A stretch of DNA of 64,000 bases, from contig NZ_AJLR01000038.1 of the NCBI RefSeq assembly GCF_000307855.1, positions 1-64,000 on the forward strand. The letters are read 5' to 3'. Of the stretch, positions 18,020-26,662 are shown in pieces. The stretch comes from Schinkia azotoformans LMG 9581 (GTDB lineage: Bacteria > Bacillota > Bacilli > Bacillales > Bacillaceae_J). The notes under the pieces were generated by a model, which saw nothing but the letters and a program-made list of their open reading frames with translations, ran no database searches and was not told the DNA's origin. A program made the translations under genes and the position numbers. The first letter of the stretch is position 1. The number at the start of each line of letters is the position of its first letter.

Positions 18020-20875
18020 TTACTCTTTATTCGTATTCATCTTGATGACACGCTCCATAAAGGATGAGAATTCTGCGCGTGTTGTTGGTTTCGATGGTTT
18101 GAAGCTTCCATCTTCGTAGCCACCTGTGACGTTATTTGCTGCAAGGATAGCGATATCTTTAGCTGCCCAGTGGCTTGCTTTTACATCTGTAAATGTTTTG
18201 GTTGTTTCGCCTTCCAATTTGTAAGCGCGATTTAAGATGACAGCCATTTCTGCTCTTGTAAGCGGTGCATCTGGGGCAAATTTTCCACCTGGTTGGCCGT
18301 TGATGATGCCTGCTTCAGAAACAGCCTTGATGGCTGTGTACGCATAATGTGTATTTTTTACATCATTAAACGGAAGTGCCTTATCTTTTGAGTCTGTTAA
18401 TTTAAATTCGCGGGCAATCATCGCTGCCGCCATTGCTCTTGTAATCTCGGCATTTGGTCTGAATGTGTTGTCCTCGTAGCCTTTGATAATACCTCTATTG
18501 CTTAAAAACACGACAGATTGGTAGGCCCAATACTTGTTTGTAATGTCTTTAAAAGAAACATTTGGATCCGGAACTTGTCCAGAGCCTGTACCGTTGCCAT
18601 TACCATTCCCAGCACCCTCATTTGGATTCGCCTGTGGTGCAGGATGATTATTCACATAAGCAGATTGTAAGCCATCAAAATAAATGGCACCTTTGTTTTG
18701 CTTTTCTTTTACAGCTTCCGCCACATAAATGCGATCGAACTTCAATGGAAGAGTTAAGTTTGCCGGAACCCCGGCACGAACATATTTCCAGCCTGTCCAT
18801 GTTAATCCGTGTTCTTCTGTAAAATTAATCGTATGCTGCTTGCCTGTTCCATCCGTGATGTTGGCACGAAGCCAATGTCCTGCTCCATCACCTTTTACCC
18901 AAAGACCTAATTCTTTTGGATAACCTTTCAAATCGATTGGTGTTTTTGCAGCAGCGTAAGCTACTTTAATTCCTTCCTCGGCTGTTGTAAAGTCATATGA
19001 AAGTTTTAAAGAGTTTTTGCCCTCTTGAACATTGCCGCTACCTGATGCAAGTTCAACAGCTGCCTTTGCTTTTGCTTGATCTGCTGACCATTTTGCTAAA
19101 GATTCAAAGCCGTCAACCATGACTGGATCAACACCGACTTTTACAGGAATAGATGCCGTAACATTTTCGAATTGAGCAATAATATTTCCTGCTGCTTTTT
19201 CCTGACCTGCAATAAATTTACCATCAGGTGTGATTGTGCCGATATTTCCGTCAACTGACCATTTGATAACGGACTTGTCAAAAATAATGGGCTCGCCACC
19301 ATTGTATATCGCATTCGCCGATAATTGAATCGATTCATTCGTTCCAATCACGACTGATTTTGGTTGAATTTCAATTTTATCAAGCTTGTCCACGACGGTT
19401 ACTGGTACTTCACCAGTGGCATCGTTGTAACTTGCAATTATTTTTCCAGAGCCAGCATTTTCAGCTGTAAAAGTTAAACCACTAGTTGAGCCGACATTTC
19501 CATCGACCGATAAAGTGATGTCGTTCGCATTTACTTGAACCAGATTCATATATTGGTCAAGCGCATATTTATAGGCTAGCTGAACCTTTGTTCCTTTCAA
19601 AATTTTTCCATCAGGTTTTGTAAGTTTCAAAGTTTTAGGGTCACTTGTTGGTGCTGTACTAATAACTTGAAAAACAGAAGAAACCTTGCGTTCTACACCT
19701 TCTGATGGACTGTTCACTAATTTCGGCTGAGCTGTCCCAAGCTCACGCACCGCTATAGCTGTTGAACCGCCACCATCTAGATTGATAGCATTATAGGCAC
19801 CAATTGAAATTAAATAGTTTGCAAACTCTCTTAGGGTCGCGCCGTTACTATAGCCGTTTTGACGTCCATCAACGGTTACTAAATAAACTTGGTCACCAGC
19901 TTGGTTTGTAGTTATCGCTGTACGTGGATGACGGCTTTTTGCAAAAGAATCATTTTCATCCATTGAAATCGAAACTTGTCCATTTTTCACAAGCTGCGGA
20001 CCAGTTCCGATCACGTACTGTGCATCCTGCCAAACATCACCTAAAGATAGGCTAAGGTCAACCATGTCTCCTACCTGGACATTCTTTAGCTTCTCACTCC
20101 ACTCTTGACCATGAGCAGAAATTACAAATCCGTTCGAAGGAATAGCGGCATTTCCACCTTCTCCGAATCTAGTAACCTTTGAAACTGTTCCGGTCATCGT
20201 TTGTCCAATGATTTGGCTTGATGGTGATGGTGTTACATCTGAAATGATAATCTCTGTGCCCCATTCATTTGTGCCTGTTGTTTGTTTTGGCGATTGATAT
20301 AGGTGAATAGCCTTCTCTCCGCGAGTGCCATTGAATTTATCAAGATTTAAAGTCTGACCACCAATAGTTGTAATCATTTCAATTTTATATCGATCGATCA
20401 CTGCTTTACCGTTACGGTTAATACCGAAGGCAATCGGTTCGTTTGTTGGACTTTTTGCAGTTTTCGTACCGGAAATACCGATATTAATTAACTTATTGTC
20501 TTTTGCGATTAAATTTACCGGCATTTTTCCAGCCATATCGAAAAATCCTGCGTTTGCCGCCCCTATTACAAAATGTCCTTCATAGTGATTTTGAAGGGCA
20601 CGGTTTGATACTGTTGATACTGCCGTTAGCGGCTCAGGTAGACTTACCTCAAGCGCTGTGTACGGATCATTCAAATTAATATTTAATAGATTGACAGCAC
20701 GGTGGTAACCGCCATTATATTGTTGCTTCGTATAAGTTACCCCTGGTGAAACTTGTGTGCTTACATCACTAAGCAACGTTCCAAAGGATGCAAAGGCAGA
20801 AGCGCCAAAGCTTTGGAAGACTAATAAAAACGTCAATAAAATTGTAGTAATCTTGGTGCGTTTCATACGTATCAT
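18020..20875 (-). CDS. SLH-anchored phosphodiester glycosidase (NAGPA domain)
   Basis: A 951-residue secreted surface protein. A signal peptide (about 1-30) precedes a phosphodiester glycosidase/NAGPA domain (about 85-405), with GAANAGFFDMAGKMPVNLIA, SRHPRTAITTN, LVTVDGRQNG and INLDGGGSTAIAV. Two Ig-like segments (about 420-590) and a beta-sandwich region follow. A Gly/Asn-rich linker near 755-770 leads to three SLH repeats (about 775-945), seen as FKDITNKYWAYQ, FNDVKNTHYAY and FTDVKASHWAA. In eukaryotes NAGPA removes GlcNAc from a phosphodiester; bacterial members are thought to act on wall teichoic-acid-like or other phosphodiester glycans. The SLH domain would hold it on pyruvylated SCWP. 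Its exact substrate is unknown. Confidence 0.9.
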   Translation of the reverse strand: MIRMKRTKITTILLTFLLVFQSFGASAFASFGTLLSDVSTQVSPGVTYTKQQYNGGYHRAVNLLNINLNDPYTALEVSLPEPLTAVSTVSNRALQNHYEGHFVIGAANAGFFDMAGKMPVNLIAKDNKLINIGISGTKTAKSPTNEPIAFGINRNGKAVIDRYKIEMITTIGGQTLNLDKFNGTRGEKAIHLYQSPKQTTGTNEWGTEIIISDVTPSPSSQIIGQTMTGTVSKVTRFGEGGNAAIPSNGFVISAHGQEWSEKLKNVQVGDMVDLSLSLGDVWQDAQYVIGTGPQLVKNGQVSISMDENDSFAKSRHPRTAITTNQAGDQVYLVTVDGRQNGYSNGATLREFANYLISIGAYNAINLDGGGSTAIAVRELGTAQPKLVNSPSEGVERKVSSVFQVISTAPTSDPKTLKLTKPDGKILKGTKVQLAYKYALDQYMNLVQVNANDITLSVDGNVGSTSGLTFTAENAGSGKIIASYNDATGEVPVTVVDKLDKIEIQPKSVVIGTNESIQLSANAIYNGGEPIIFDKSVIKWSVDGNIGTITPDGKFIAGQEKAAGNIIAQFENVTASIPVKVGVDPVMVDGFESLAKWSADQAKAKAAVELASGSGNVQEGKNSLKLSYDFTTAEEGIKVAYAAAKTPIDLKGYPKELGLWVKGDGAGHWLRANITDGTGKQHTINFTEEHGLTWTGWKYVRAGVPANLTLPLKFDRIYVAEAVKEKQNKGAIYFDGLQSAYVNNHPAPQANPNEGAGNGNGNGTGSGQVPDPNVSFKDITNKYWAYQSVVFLSNRGIIKGYEDNTFRPNAEITRAMAAAMIAREFKLTDSKDKALPFNDVKNTHYAYTAIKAVSEAGIINGQPGGKFAPDAPLTRAEMAVILNRAYKLEGETTKTFTDVKASHWAAKDIAILAANNVTGGYEDGSFKPSKPTTRAEFSSFMERVIKMNTNKE

Positions 20876-20893
20876 TCACTATCTCTCCCTTTT

Positions 20894-20920
20894 GGGACAC
20901 GGGGTCGGGTTCCGTGTCTC
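20894..20920. repeat. intergenic repeat (GGTCGGG family), compensated stem
   Basis: GGGACACGG and CCGTGTCTC form a 9-bp stem (one G-U) around GGTCGGGTT. Compared with the ACAGAG/CTCTGT stems elsewhere, several stem positions have changed on both sides so that pairing is kept. Confidence 0.85.
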
Positions 20921-20946
20921 ATTTACTTTCTTTTTGCTGAGTTCCC

Positions 20947-21546
20947 TTAGTATTTCAACCAATAAATGATAAACTTTGCCCACTCTGTCAATACGATTTG
21001 TTGTTTTTCAGAATCCTGCCACCAATCTCGAAGACTATCAATTCGGTCATCCGGGGCATTGGCATACGTTAGCTTAATATCTGAACCCGCAAATACTTTG
21101 TCGAAAATAAACTTACTTCGTTTCGAATGCCAATCAGTTGTCACGACGATAGCAGATTTAAAGCCGTTATCAAGCATCAACTTTTTCGAATAAACTGCAT
21201 TTTCATAGGTGCTTCTAGAGTCGGTTTCTTTTTTTATCGCCGTATCCGGAATCCCAAGTTCGCTCGCCAAGACGATCATTTCATCTACAGCCTTTGTTCG
21301 CCACGAAAGATCTGTGCCATCTGAAAAAATCAATGTCCCCACGAATCCTTGGTTGTAAAGTTCTACCGCTCTTTTAGTTCGCTCTCCTTTGATTTCCCCA
21401 CCAAGAACAATGAGCGCATCGCTCTTTTCGGCTGTTTCATCGGCAATTAAAAAATCCGCCACAGATTGTAATAACGGATTTTTTACAACAAAACCTATTA
21501 TTATTAAAATTAATAAAATCCCTAGAAAGATCTTCAGCTTGCTCAT
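20947..21546 (-). CDS. YdcF/SanA-family (DUF218) membrane-anchored protein
   Basis: A 199-residue protein. One N-terminal membrane helix (about 5-24) anchors a DUF218 domain with DALIVLGGEIKGERTKRAVEL, DSRSTYENAVYSKKL and VVTTDWHSKRS. E. coli SanA and YdcF are relatives; the family is linked to envelope integrity and binds nucleotide-like ligands, but its reaction is unclear. It starts 2 bp after the stop of a 54-residue gene and precedes the SLH glycosidase gene, so it is part of the envelope operon. Confidence 0.85.
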   Translation of the reverse strand: MSKLKIFLGILLILIIIGFVVKNPLLQSVADFLIADETAEKSDALIVLGGEIKGERTKRAVELYNQGFVGTLIFSDGTDLSWRTKAVDEMIVLASELGIPDTAIKKETDSRSTYENAVYSKKLMLDNGFKSAIVVTTDWHSKRSKFIFDKVFAGSDIKLTYANAPDDRIDSLRDWWQDSEKQQIVLTEWAKFIIYWLKY

Positions 21547-21548
21547 TA

Positions 21549-21713
21549 TTACTTAGTGCCCACAGATTTCATTTGTAAAATAATGTCCTGTACCATTTCC
21601 TTTGGATTATTAATAATTGATTTTTCACCTTTTTGATAAGCGGATTGGAGAATCGCCAAAAGCTCCACTTGATTTAATTTTCTCTCAGGTTCTTTTACAA
21701 TCGTTTTACTCAT
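21549..21713 (-). CDS. 54-residue conserved-looking small protein
   Basis: A short cytosolic protein beginning MSKTIVKEPERKLNQVELLA, helical and without membrane segments. The ATG at 21713 follows GAAGGTGATATACATA, and the gene ends 2 bp before the YdcF start, so translational coupling is likely. A longer form from 21731 has no ribosome binding site. Family not recognised; a small helper of the envelope genes is an inference from position only. Confidence 0.6.
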   Translation of the reverse strand: MSKTIVKEPERKLNQVELLAILQSAYQKGEKSIINNPKEMVQDIILQMKSVGTK

Positions 21714-22009
21714 TATGTATATCACCTTCAATTCTATTTATCTTTGTTTCTACTTAGGTCAAAAAATCTGCCAGCCCTCAAATTATATTTCATTAAAAAT
21801 AAAAAAGGGATCTCAATTTTTTCCATCTAGTATCATATATTACGGCACAACACTATGTATTTCGACAAAGTCTCACAGTTTTTGTCCGTATCATTATAGC
21901 ATATTTGTAAAATACTGTCTTTACAGAAAGAGAATTTAATAGCTTTGTAATATAATTGTTATTTAATGGGTGCCTGTCCCCACAGTGCAGTTTTACCTCT
22001 GCTACTACA
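21714..22009. other. intergenic region upstream of the YdcF operon
   Basis: No gene is seen. The span must contain the leftward promoter of the 54-residue gene operon; AT-rich sequence near 21880-21950 is the likely place, but no clear -35/-10 pair could be fixed. At 21968-21990 there is one copy of the GGTGCCTGTCCCC-type dispersed repeat. Confidence 0.4.
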
Positions 22010-22044
22010 CAAAAAAGAGTGCCGCCCCATTAGGTTAAGCACTC
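22010..22044 (-). terminator. terminator after the RND gene
   Basis: On the minus strand GAGTGC pairs with GCACTC across a GC-containing loop and is followed by TTTTTTG. It lies 40 bp past the RND stop codon. Confidence 0.65.
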
Positions 22045-22084
22045 CCACATTAAATCAACACTCTATTAAACTAACACTCACTAC

Positions 22085-24292
22085 TTACATCTCCAACCCA
22101 GCTTCTTCTTCCACGCTATTCTTCTTCTTGCCTTTTCTTGTGAACAGTCGCTTGAATCTGCGCTTCGTTCCGCTGAGGAAGTCCTCTAAAATTGTGTAGA
22201 CAACTGGGACGAACAACAGTGTAAAGCACATCGATGATGTTAAGCCGAAGATAACGACGACGGCAAGCGGCATTTGCGCTTCCGCCCCTTCTCCAATTCC
22301 AAGTGCCAATGGTACCATACCAAGGACGGTAGTCATTGTTGTCATCAAGATGGGACGTAAACGAGCTGGGCCTGCCTGCAAAATTGCTACTGTGCGCTCT
22401 ACTCCACGACTTCTTAAAATATTAATGTAGTCAACGAGTACGATCGCGTTGTTAACTACGATACCTGCCAAAATGATGATCCCGATAAAGGCTGGTACGC
22501 TGAATGACTGTCCTGTCACAACCAACCCAACGATAACCCCGATAACCGTTGTCGGCATCGCAAACATGATAACAAACGGATGGGCCAATGATTCAAACTG
22601 TACCGCCATAACAACATAAACTAAGAAAATTGAGAAAATCAACGCCAACGCTAAGTCTCCAAATGTTTCCTGCATATCCTCAGCCTGGCCACCAACTTTA
22701 TACGTATAGCCTTCTGGGAAGTTCATCGTATTTAAAGCCGCCATCACTTCTTTCGTTGTCGTACCTAAATCTTTTCCATTTAAATCAGCCGTTACGTTAA
22801 TTTGTCTTTGTTGATTTTCACGGGTGATTTGAGCCGGTCCTTGAATTTGCTTTAATTCGGCAACCGCTGAAAGCGGCAATAATGTACCAGATGGTGTTTG
22901 AATAAACATATTTTCTAAATCGTTAATCGTTACCCGTTTATCCTCTGGAAGAATGACACGGACATCGAATTCATCTCCGGCCTCACGATATTGTGTCGCT
23001 AGCTTTCCATTAAAACCGACCTCAACCTCGGACATGATTTGCGAATAGGATAAACCATATTGTGCAGCCACTTCACGATTGGCAACAACCCTAATTTCCG
23101 GTCTGCCTTCTGCCGCAGAGTTCTGGATATTCGTTATCCCTTTAATCCCCTCCAAAAGCCATGTGATTTGATCACCGATTTCGGATAAAATTTCCTGTTC
23201 AGGTCCTTGAACACTGATCTGTACCGGCTTTCCTGTACCAAGCCCTGCCTCCATTGCCGACACCTTAATTTCAGCACCTGGAATGTTGGCAACATCAGCA
23301 CTTAATTTTTCAACAAATTGTTTTGTCGTTAGATCTCGTTCATTTTTCTTGACTAACTGAATTTGGAACAAGCCCGTGTTCGTGCTGCTTTGTGTACCCG
23401 TCATTTGGTCCGTTCCAATTGATAGGTAATTCACTTCAATTAAGTCTTTATATTTTTCAAGCTTTTCTTGGATTTCGTTTGCAACGGCAGTCGTTTCTTC
23501 AAGAGTCGAGCCCGCTGGTGCTTCTAAATTAATCTGAAGCTGTCCTTGGTCTGATGCCGGTATATTTTCCGCACCTAACATCGGTGTTAACCCAAGACTT
23601 GCAATAATCAAAACGATAGTAGCGAACACCGTTGTTTTTCGATGACCCAACACCCACTTTAATGATTTTTGATAAAAATGATCTAGTTTTCTAAAAAAGC
23701 CAGCAAACTTCCCTTTTTGCTTATCATATTTGTCAATTGGTTTAGTTAAAAGCTTCGATGCTAAAACCGGTACCAACGTAATTGCCACTGCAAGCGAGCC
23801 GATTAACGAGAACGAAACGGCCAAAGCAAGTGGTGTAAATAATTCTGATGCCATCCCTTCCACGAAAACAATCGGTAAAAATACAACCAAGGTTGTTGTT
23901 GTAGACGCGATTACCGCTGAGCCAATTTCGGATGCTCCTTGAATAGCAGCTTCCTTTACAGAAGCACCATTTTGACGGTATCTAAAAATATTTTCTAAAA
24001 TAACAATCGAGTTATCGACCATCATCCCAATGCCGAGCGCCAAACCGCCCAAGGACAGGATATTTAACGTCTGACCTGCAAAATACATCATTGCAAAGGT
24101 TGAAATGATAGCGAACGGGATTGATACCGCAATAACAAATGTCGGTCTCAAGCTTCGCAAAAATAACAACAGCACAAAGATAGACAAAAGACCACCAGTG
24201 ATCATATTAGATGTTACCGATTTAATAGAGTCTCGGATAAACGTTGAAGTATCAAATACATTGAAGAGTTTGACACCCTCTGGTAATTTTTT
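22085..24292 (-). pseudogene. RND-family efflux pump, N-terminal third missing
   Basis: About 735 codons of an AcrB/SwrC-type RND transporter remain of the usual roughly 1,030. The frame begins at LPEGVKLFNVFDTSTFIRD, which in full-length pumps lies just before the second membrane segment (near residue 310). It keeps membrane segments 2-12, with GLALGIGMMVDNSIVILENI and the second porter domain (TADLNGKDLGTT). The first membrane helix and first porter domain are missing. The listed ATG at 24205 is inside helix 2 and is not a real start. The body is otherwise intact, which points to a recent deletion. Without helix 1 a working pump is not expected. Confidence 0.85.
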
Positions 24293-24507
24293 GTTACATT
24301 TACATCCGCCTTCATCGTCCCAACAATCTCTTTATCTACCGTTAAAGAGCTGTTCGTAATTTTGGAAACCTTGACGGGAGTTTGCTTTTCCTCCTGCGTT
24401 TCTTGGCCAACTGGTTTTGTAGCACATCCAGATCCCGCAAAAGCAATCGAGGCAGCTGCCAAGAGAACCATCCCATGTTTTAAATGCCTTTCTAAAGGAT
24501 GCTTCAT
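24293..24507 (-). pseudogene. membrane fusion protein (RND adaptor) N-terminal fragment
   Basis: Only about the first 72 codons of an HlyD/AcrA-type adaptor lipoprotein remain. The start is MKHPLERHLKHG, with a lipobox AGSGC at residue 28 and the first adaptor strand as VDKEIVGTMKADVNV. At an A-run near 24286-24292 the sequence jumps into the pump gene in a different frame, and the fused frame ends at 24214. The ribosome binding site (GGAGATTTTTTATG region) is intact. The break shows one deletion removed roughly 300 adaptor codons and 300 pump codons. Confidence 0.85.
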
Positions 24508-24952
24508 AAAAAATCTCCTTCCATGTTTAAGTAGATTAACAGAATTCTAGTTTCGGTTTGTGGTGGTGTTATGGATAACATTTGTTCAACATGTAAAACT
24601 ATAAAGTCGAAAAATGCCCCGTTTAATTAGTACGTTGGATCAGGCGAAAAGTTTCATATAATTTAACTTATTTTCATAAATTTAACATTACTGTAAAAAT
24701 AGTTGAAAATGAGGATCTTCACTGAATGAGATTAAATTCGTTTTTCGAAGAATAGCGATAAGATGGAATTTTGTATTATAATGAAAGGATAGTCAACTGG
24801 GATTGGTTTGCCGCGTTGGGGATGTGGGGGCGGGTTCGTTGTCCCACAGTTTCGGGGGAATCTTCGGGCGGAGCCACAGTTCCCGACCCTGCGTCCCAAT
24901 TGCACGCGTAAAACTGCGGGCCCAGTCTAAAAATTGGTGGTGTCTCTTTTAC
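24508..24952. other. intergenic region between the RND remnant and the SWIM gene
   Basis: No gene is seen. The two flanking genes are divergent, so promoters for both should lie here; a TATAAT-like hexamer occurs near 24775-24781 (GTATTATAATG) toward the SWIM gene. The part from 24816 to 24901 is a copy of the GGTCGGG repeat, lying between that hexamer and the SWIM start and thus probably in its 5' leader. Confidence 0.4.
24816..24901. repeat. intergenic palindromic repeat (GGTCGGG family)
   Basis: Outer ends TTGGG and CCCAA are inverted. The left unit contains GGGGGCGGGTTCGTTGTCCCA, and the right unit GTTCCCGACCCTGCGTCCCA in the opposite direction. Together they form an imperfect long hairpin just upstream of the SWIM gene. 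Confidence 0.75.
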
Positions 24953-26662
24953 ATGTTAGTGAACAAAATTCCAAAGGATAAAATTAAATATTGCATTGAA
25001 AATCTTGAAACAATGTTTGACCCTCAGGTTGAACGTGATTATAGCATGCTGAAACAAGCCCTTTCATTGTTTAGAAATGGTGCTGTTTATAATGCGGCTA
25101 TTGAAGGTGATACGATCACTGCCGCCGTTCAGGATAAGAGCGACACCTATACAACCACACTGGAGCTAGATTTTATGGAGATCAGCTTTTGCAGCTGTCA
25201 GCTAAAAGACGAGATTTTTTGTGTTCATAAATTAGCGACGCTTTTTTATATTTTTTCCTTATTTGACAGCCCTGGAGAGTTTTTTAATCAGTGGAAGGAA
25301 GGATTCAAGTATACCGCTACTGAAAAAATGCCGCCAATTACGAAAAAACCAATATTGGAAGAACCCAAGAAAAAAGAGCGCACCTATCAAGAGGATTCGC
25401 TTGAAAGCTGGCTCACCTTTTTTAACGAAAAATATATTCAGTTTTCAAAAAAACGAGAAGCGCGCATGTCGACGTACTGGAATTATCAGCGGAGCACCAA
25501 TTTGGCTGAGGATCTTTATGAGACCTTTTATCCCACCTTACTCGATACGGTGATGCCATCATCACCCATTGGTGAAAATTTATTTCATTTCCACGCAGCG
25601 CTTTCAGTTTTTGAAAAAATATTAGAGAATGCAGCGGATATTTATTCGTCCTCATATTCAAATCACTATACCCGCAAATATTTAGGTGAAATTCTGGCTG
25701 ACATCGCAGAACTTGCATTCAATGTGCGCAAAAGCATTATAGAACGGACAAACGCTGATGAAAAAATCCTTAGCGAAACACCCGAGCGGTTGGTGAACAT
25801 TTTATTAATGACCAGGGATTTTCAATATGATCGCTTATATCTGTTTCAAATTGCATGTTCCAATTTAATTTTGACAAAAGAGCAGTTAGACAGCCTCAAA
25901 CGCAAGCTTCTTGCACGGGGCAAAAAAGAAGAGAAATTGAAAGAGCTCGGAAAAGTTAATTTCTCATCTGAATGTAGATTGGCTTTGGCCCACCTTGATT
26001 TTATCGTTGAAAAAGACAAAGTGGCCATTAAACGTCTTTCGGATGGCCCTGCAAACGAAGTGTATTATTATACAACATGGTTTAAATCATTGGCGCAAAA
26101 TAAAGTTTGGGATCGGTTTAAAATCTGGCTTTCTTTTATTGAAAAAAGAATGAATGAATACATCCATCAATATGGGGAGCAGCAATTAAAACGAGAGTTA
26201 ACGACATTTTATTTATTTTATATAAAAGGATATGCAAACGAAAAAGGCAAAGAAGACGTCTACATCAATACATTGCAAACATGGCTCCCGTATAGCTACG
26301 GTGATTTCTGTGAATATTTATTGGAACAAAAAGAATTCCGGATGTGGACTGAGCTTCAATTGTTTGCCGGAATCGCCATCGAAAATATCGATAAAGGGCT
26401 TCTAAAGGAAATTGAGGAAAAAGATCGGTCATGCCTCCTGCCGCTCTATCATCATGCGGTGGAAGCCGCCATTTCCGAGAAAAGCCGGGATGCCTACAAA
26501 CAGGCCGTCAAATATTTGCGGAAGCTCCGCACACATTATAAGTCTTTGAAAAAAGAGGACGTTTGGAACAGCTATATTCATATGCTTTCTGCAAAATATA
26601 AGCGATTAAGAGCCTTTCAAGAGGAATTGCGAAAAGGGAAAGGAAAATTAATCAATGATTAA
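24953..26662 (+). CDS. SWIM zinc-finger protein
   Basis: A 569-residue cytosolic protein. The SWIM motif (CxC...CxH) is visible near residues 83-97 as FCSCQLKDEIFCVHKLA; the remaining 450 residues are mainly helical with no recognised catalytic motif. The ATG at 24953 is chosen because a longer frame upstream reads through a palindromic repeat; GGTGGTG lies about 8 bases before this start. It overlaps the SNF2 gene by 8 bp. In B. subtilis the similar pair is ywqB-ywqA. SWIM domains bind DNA or protein and often partner SNF2 enzymes. Function is not established. Confidence 0.85.
   Translation: MLVNKIPKDKIKYCIENLETMFDPQVERDYSMLKQALSLFRNGAVYNAAIEGDTITAAVQDKSDTYTTTLELDFMEISFCSCQLKDEIFCVHKLATLFYIFSLFDSPGEFFNQWKEGFKYTATEKMPPITKKPILEEPKKKERTYQEDSLESWLTFFNEKYIQFSKKREARMSTYWNYQRSTNLAEDLYETFYPTLLDTVMPSSPIGENLFHFHAALSVFEKILENAADIYSSSYSNHYTRKYLGEILADIAELAFNVRKSIIERTNADEKILSETPERLVNILLMTRDFQYDRLYLFQIACSNLILTKEQLDSLKRKLLARGKKEEKLKELGKVNFSSECRLALAHLDFIVEKDKVAIKRLSDGPANEVYYYTTWFKSLAQNKVWDRFKIWLSFIEKRMNEYIHQYGEQQLKRELTTFYLFYIKGYANEKGKEDVYINTLQTWLPYSYGDFCEYLLEQKEFRMWTELQLFAGIAIENIDKGLLKEIEEKDRSCLLPLYHHAVEAAISEKSRDAYKQAVKYLRKLRTHYKSLKKEDVWNSYIHMLSAKYKRLRAFQEELRKGKGKLIND

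Noticed and set aside
24803-24952. N-terminal extension of the SWIM protein
   Set aside because: The added 50 codons are a translated palindromic repeat and have no ribosome binding site.
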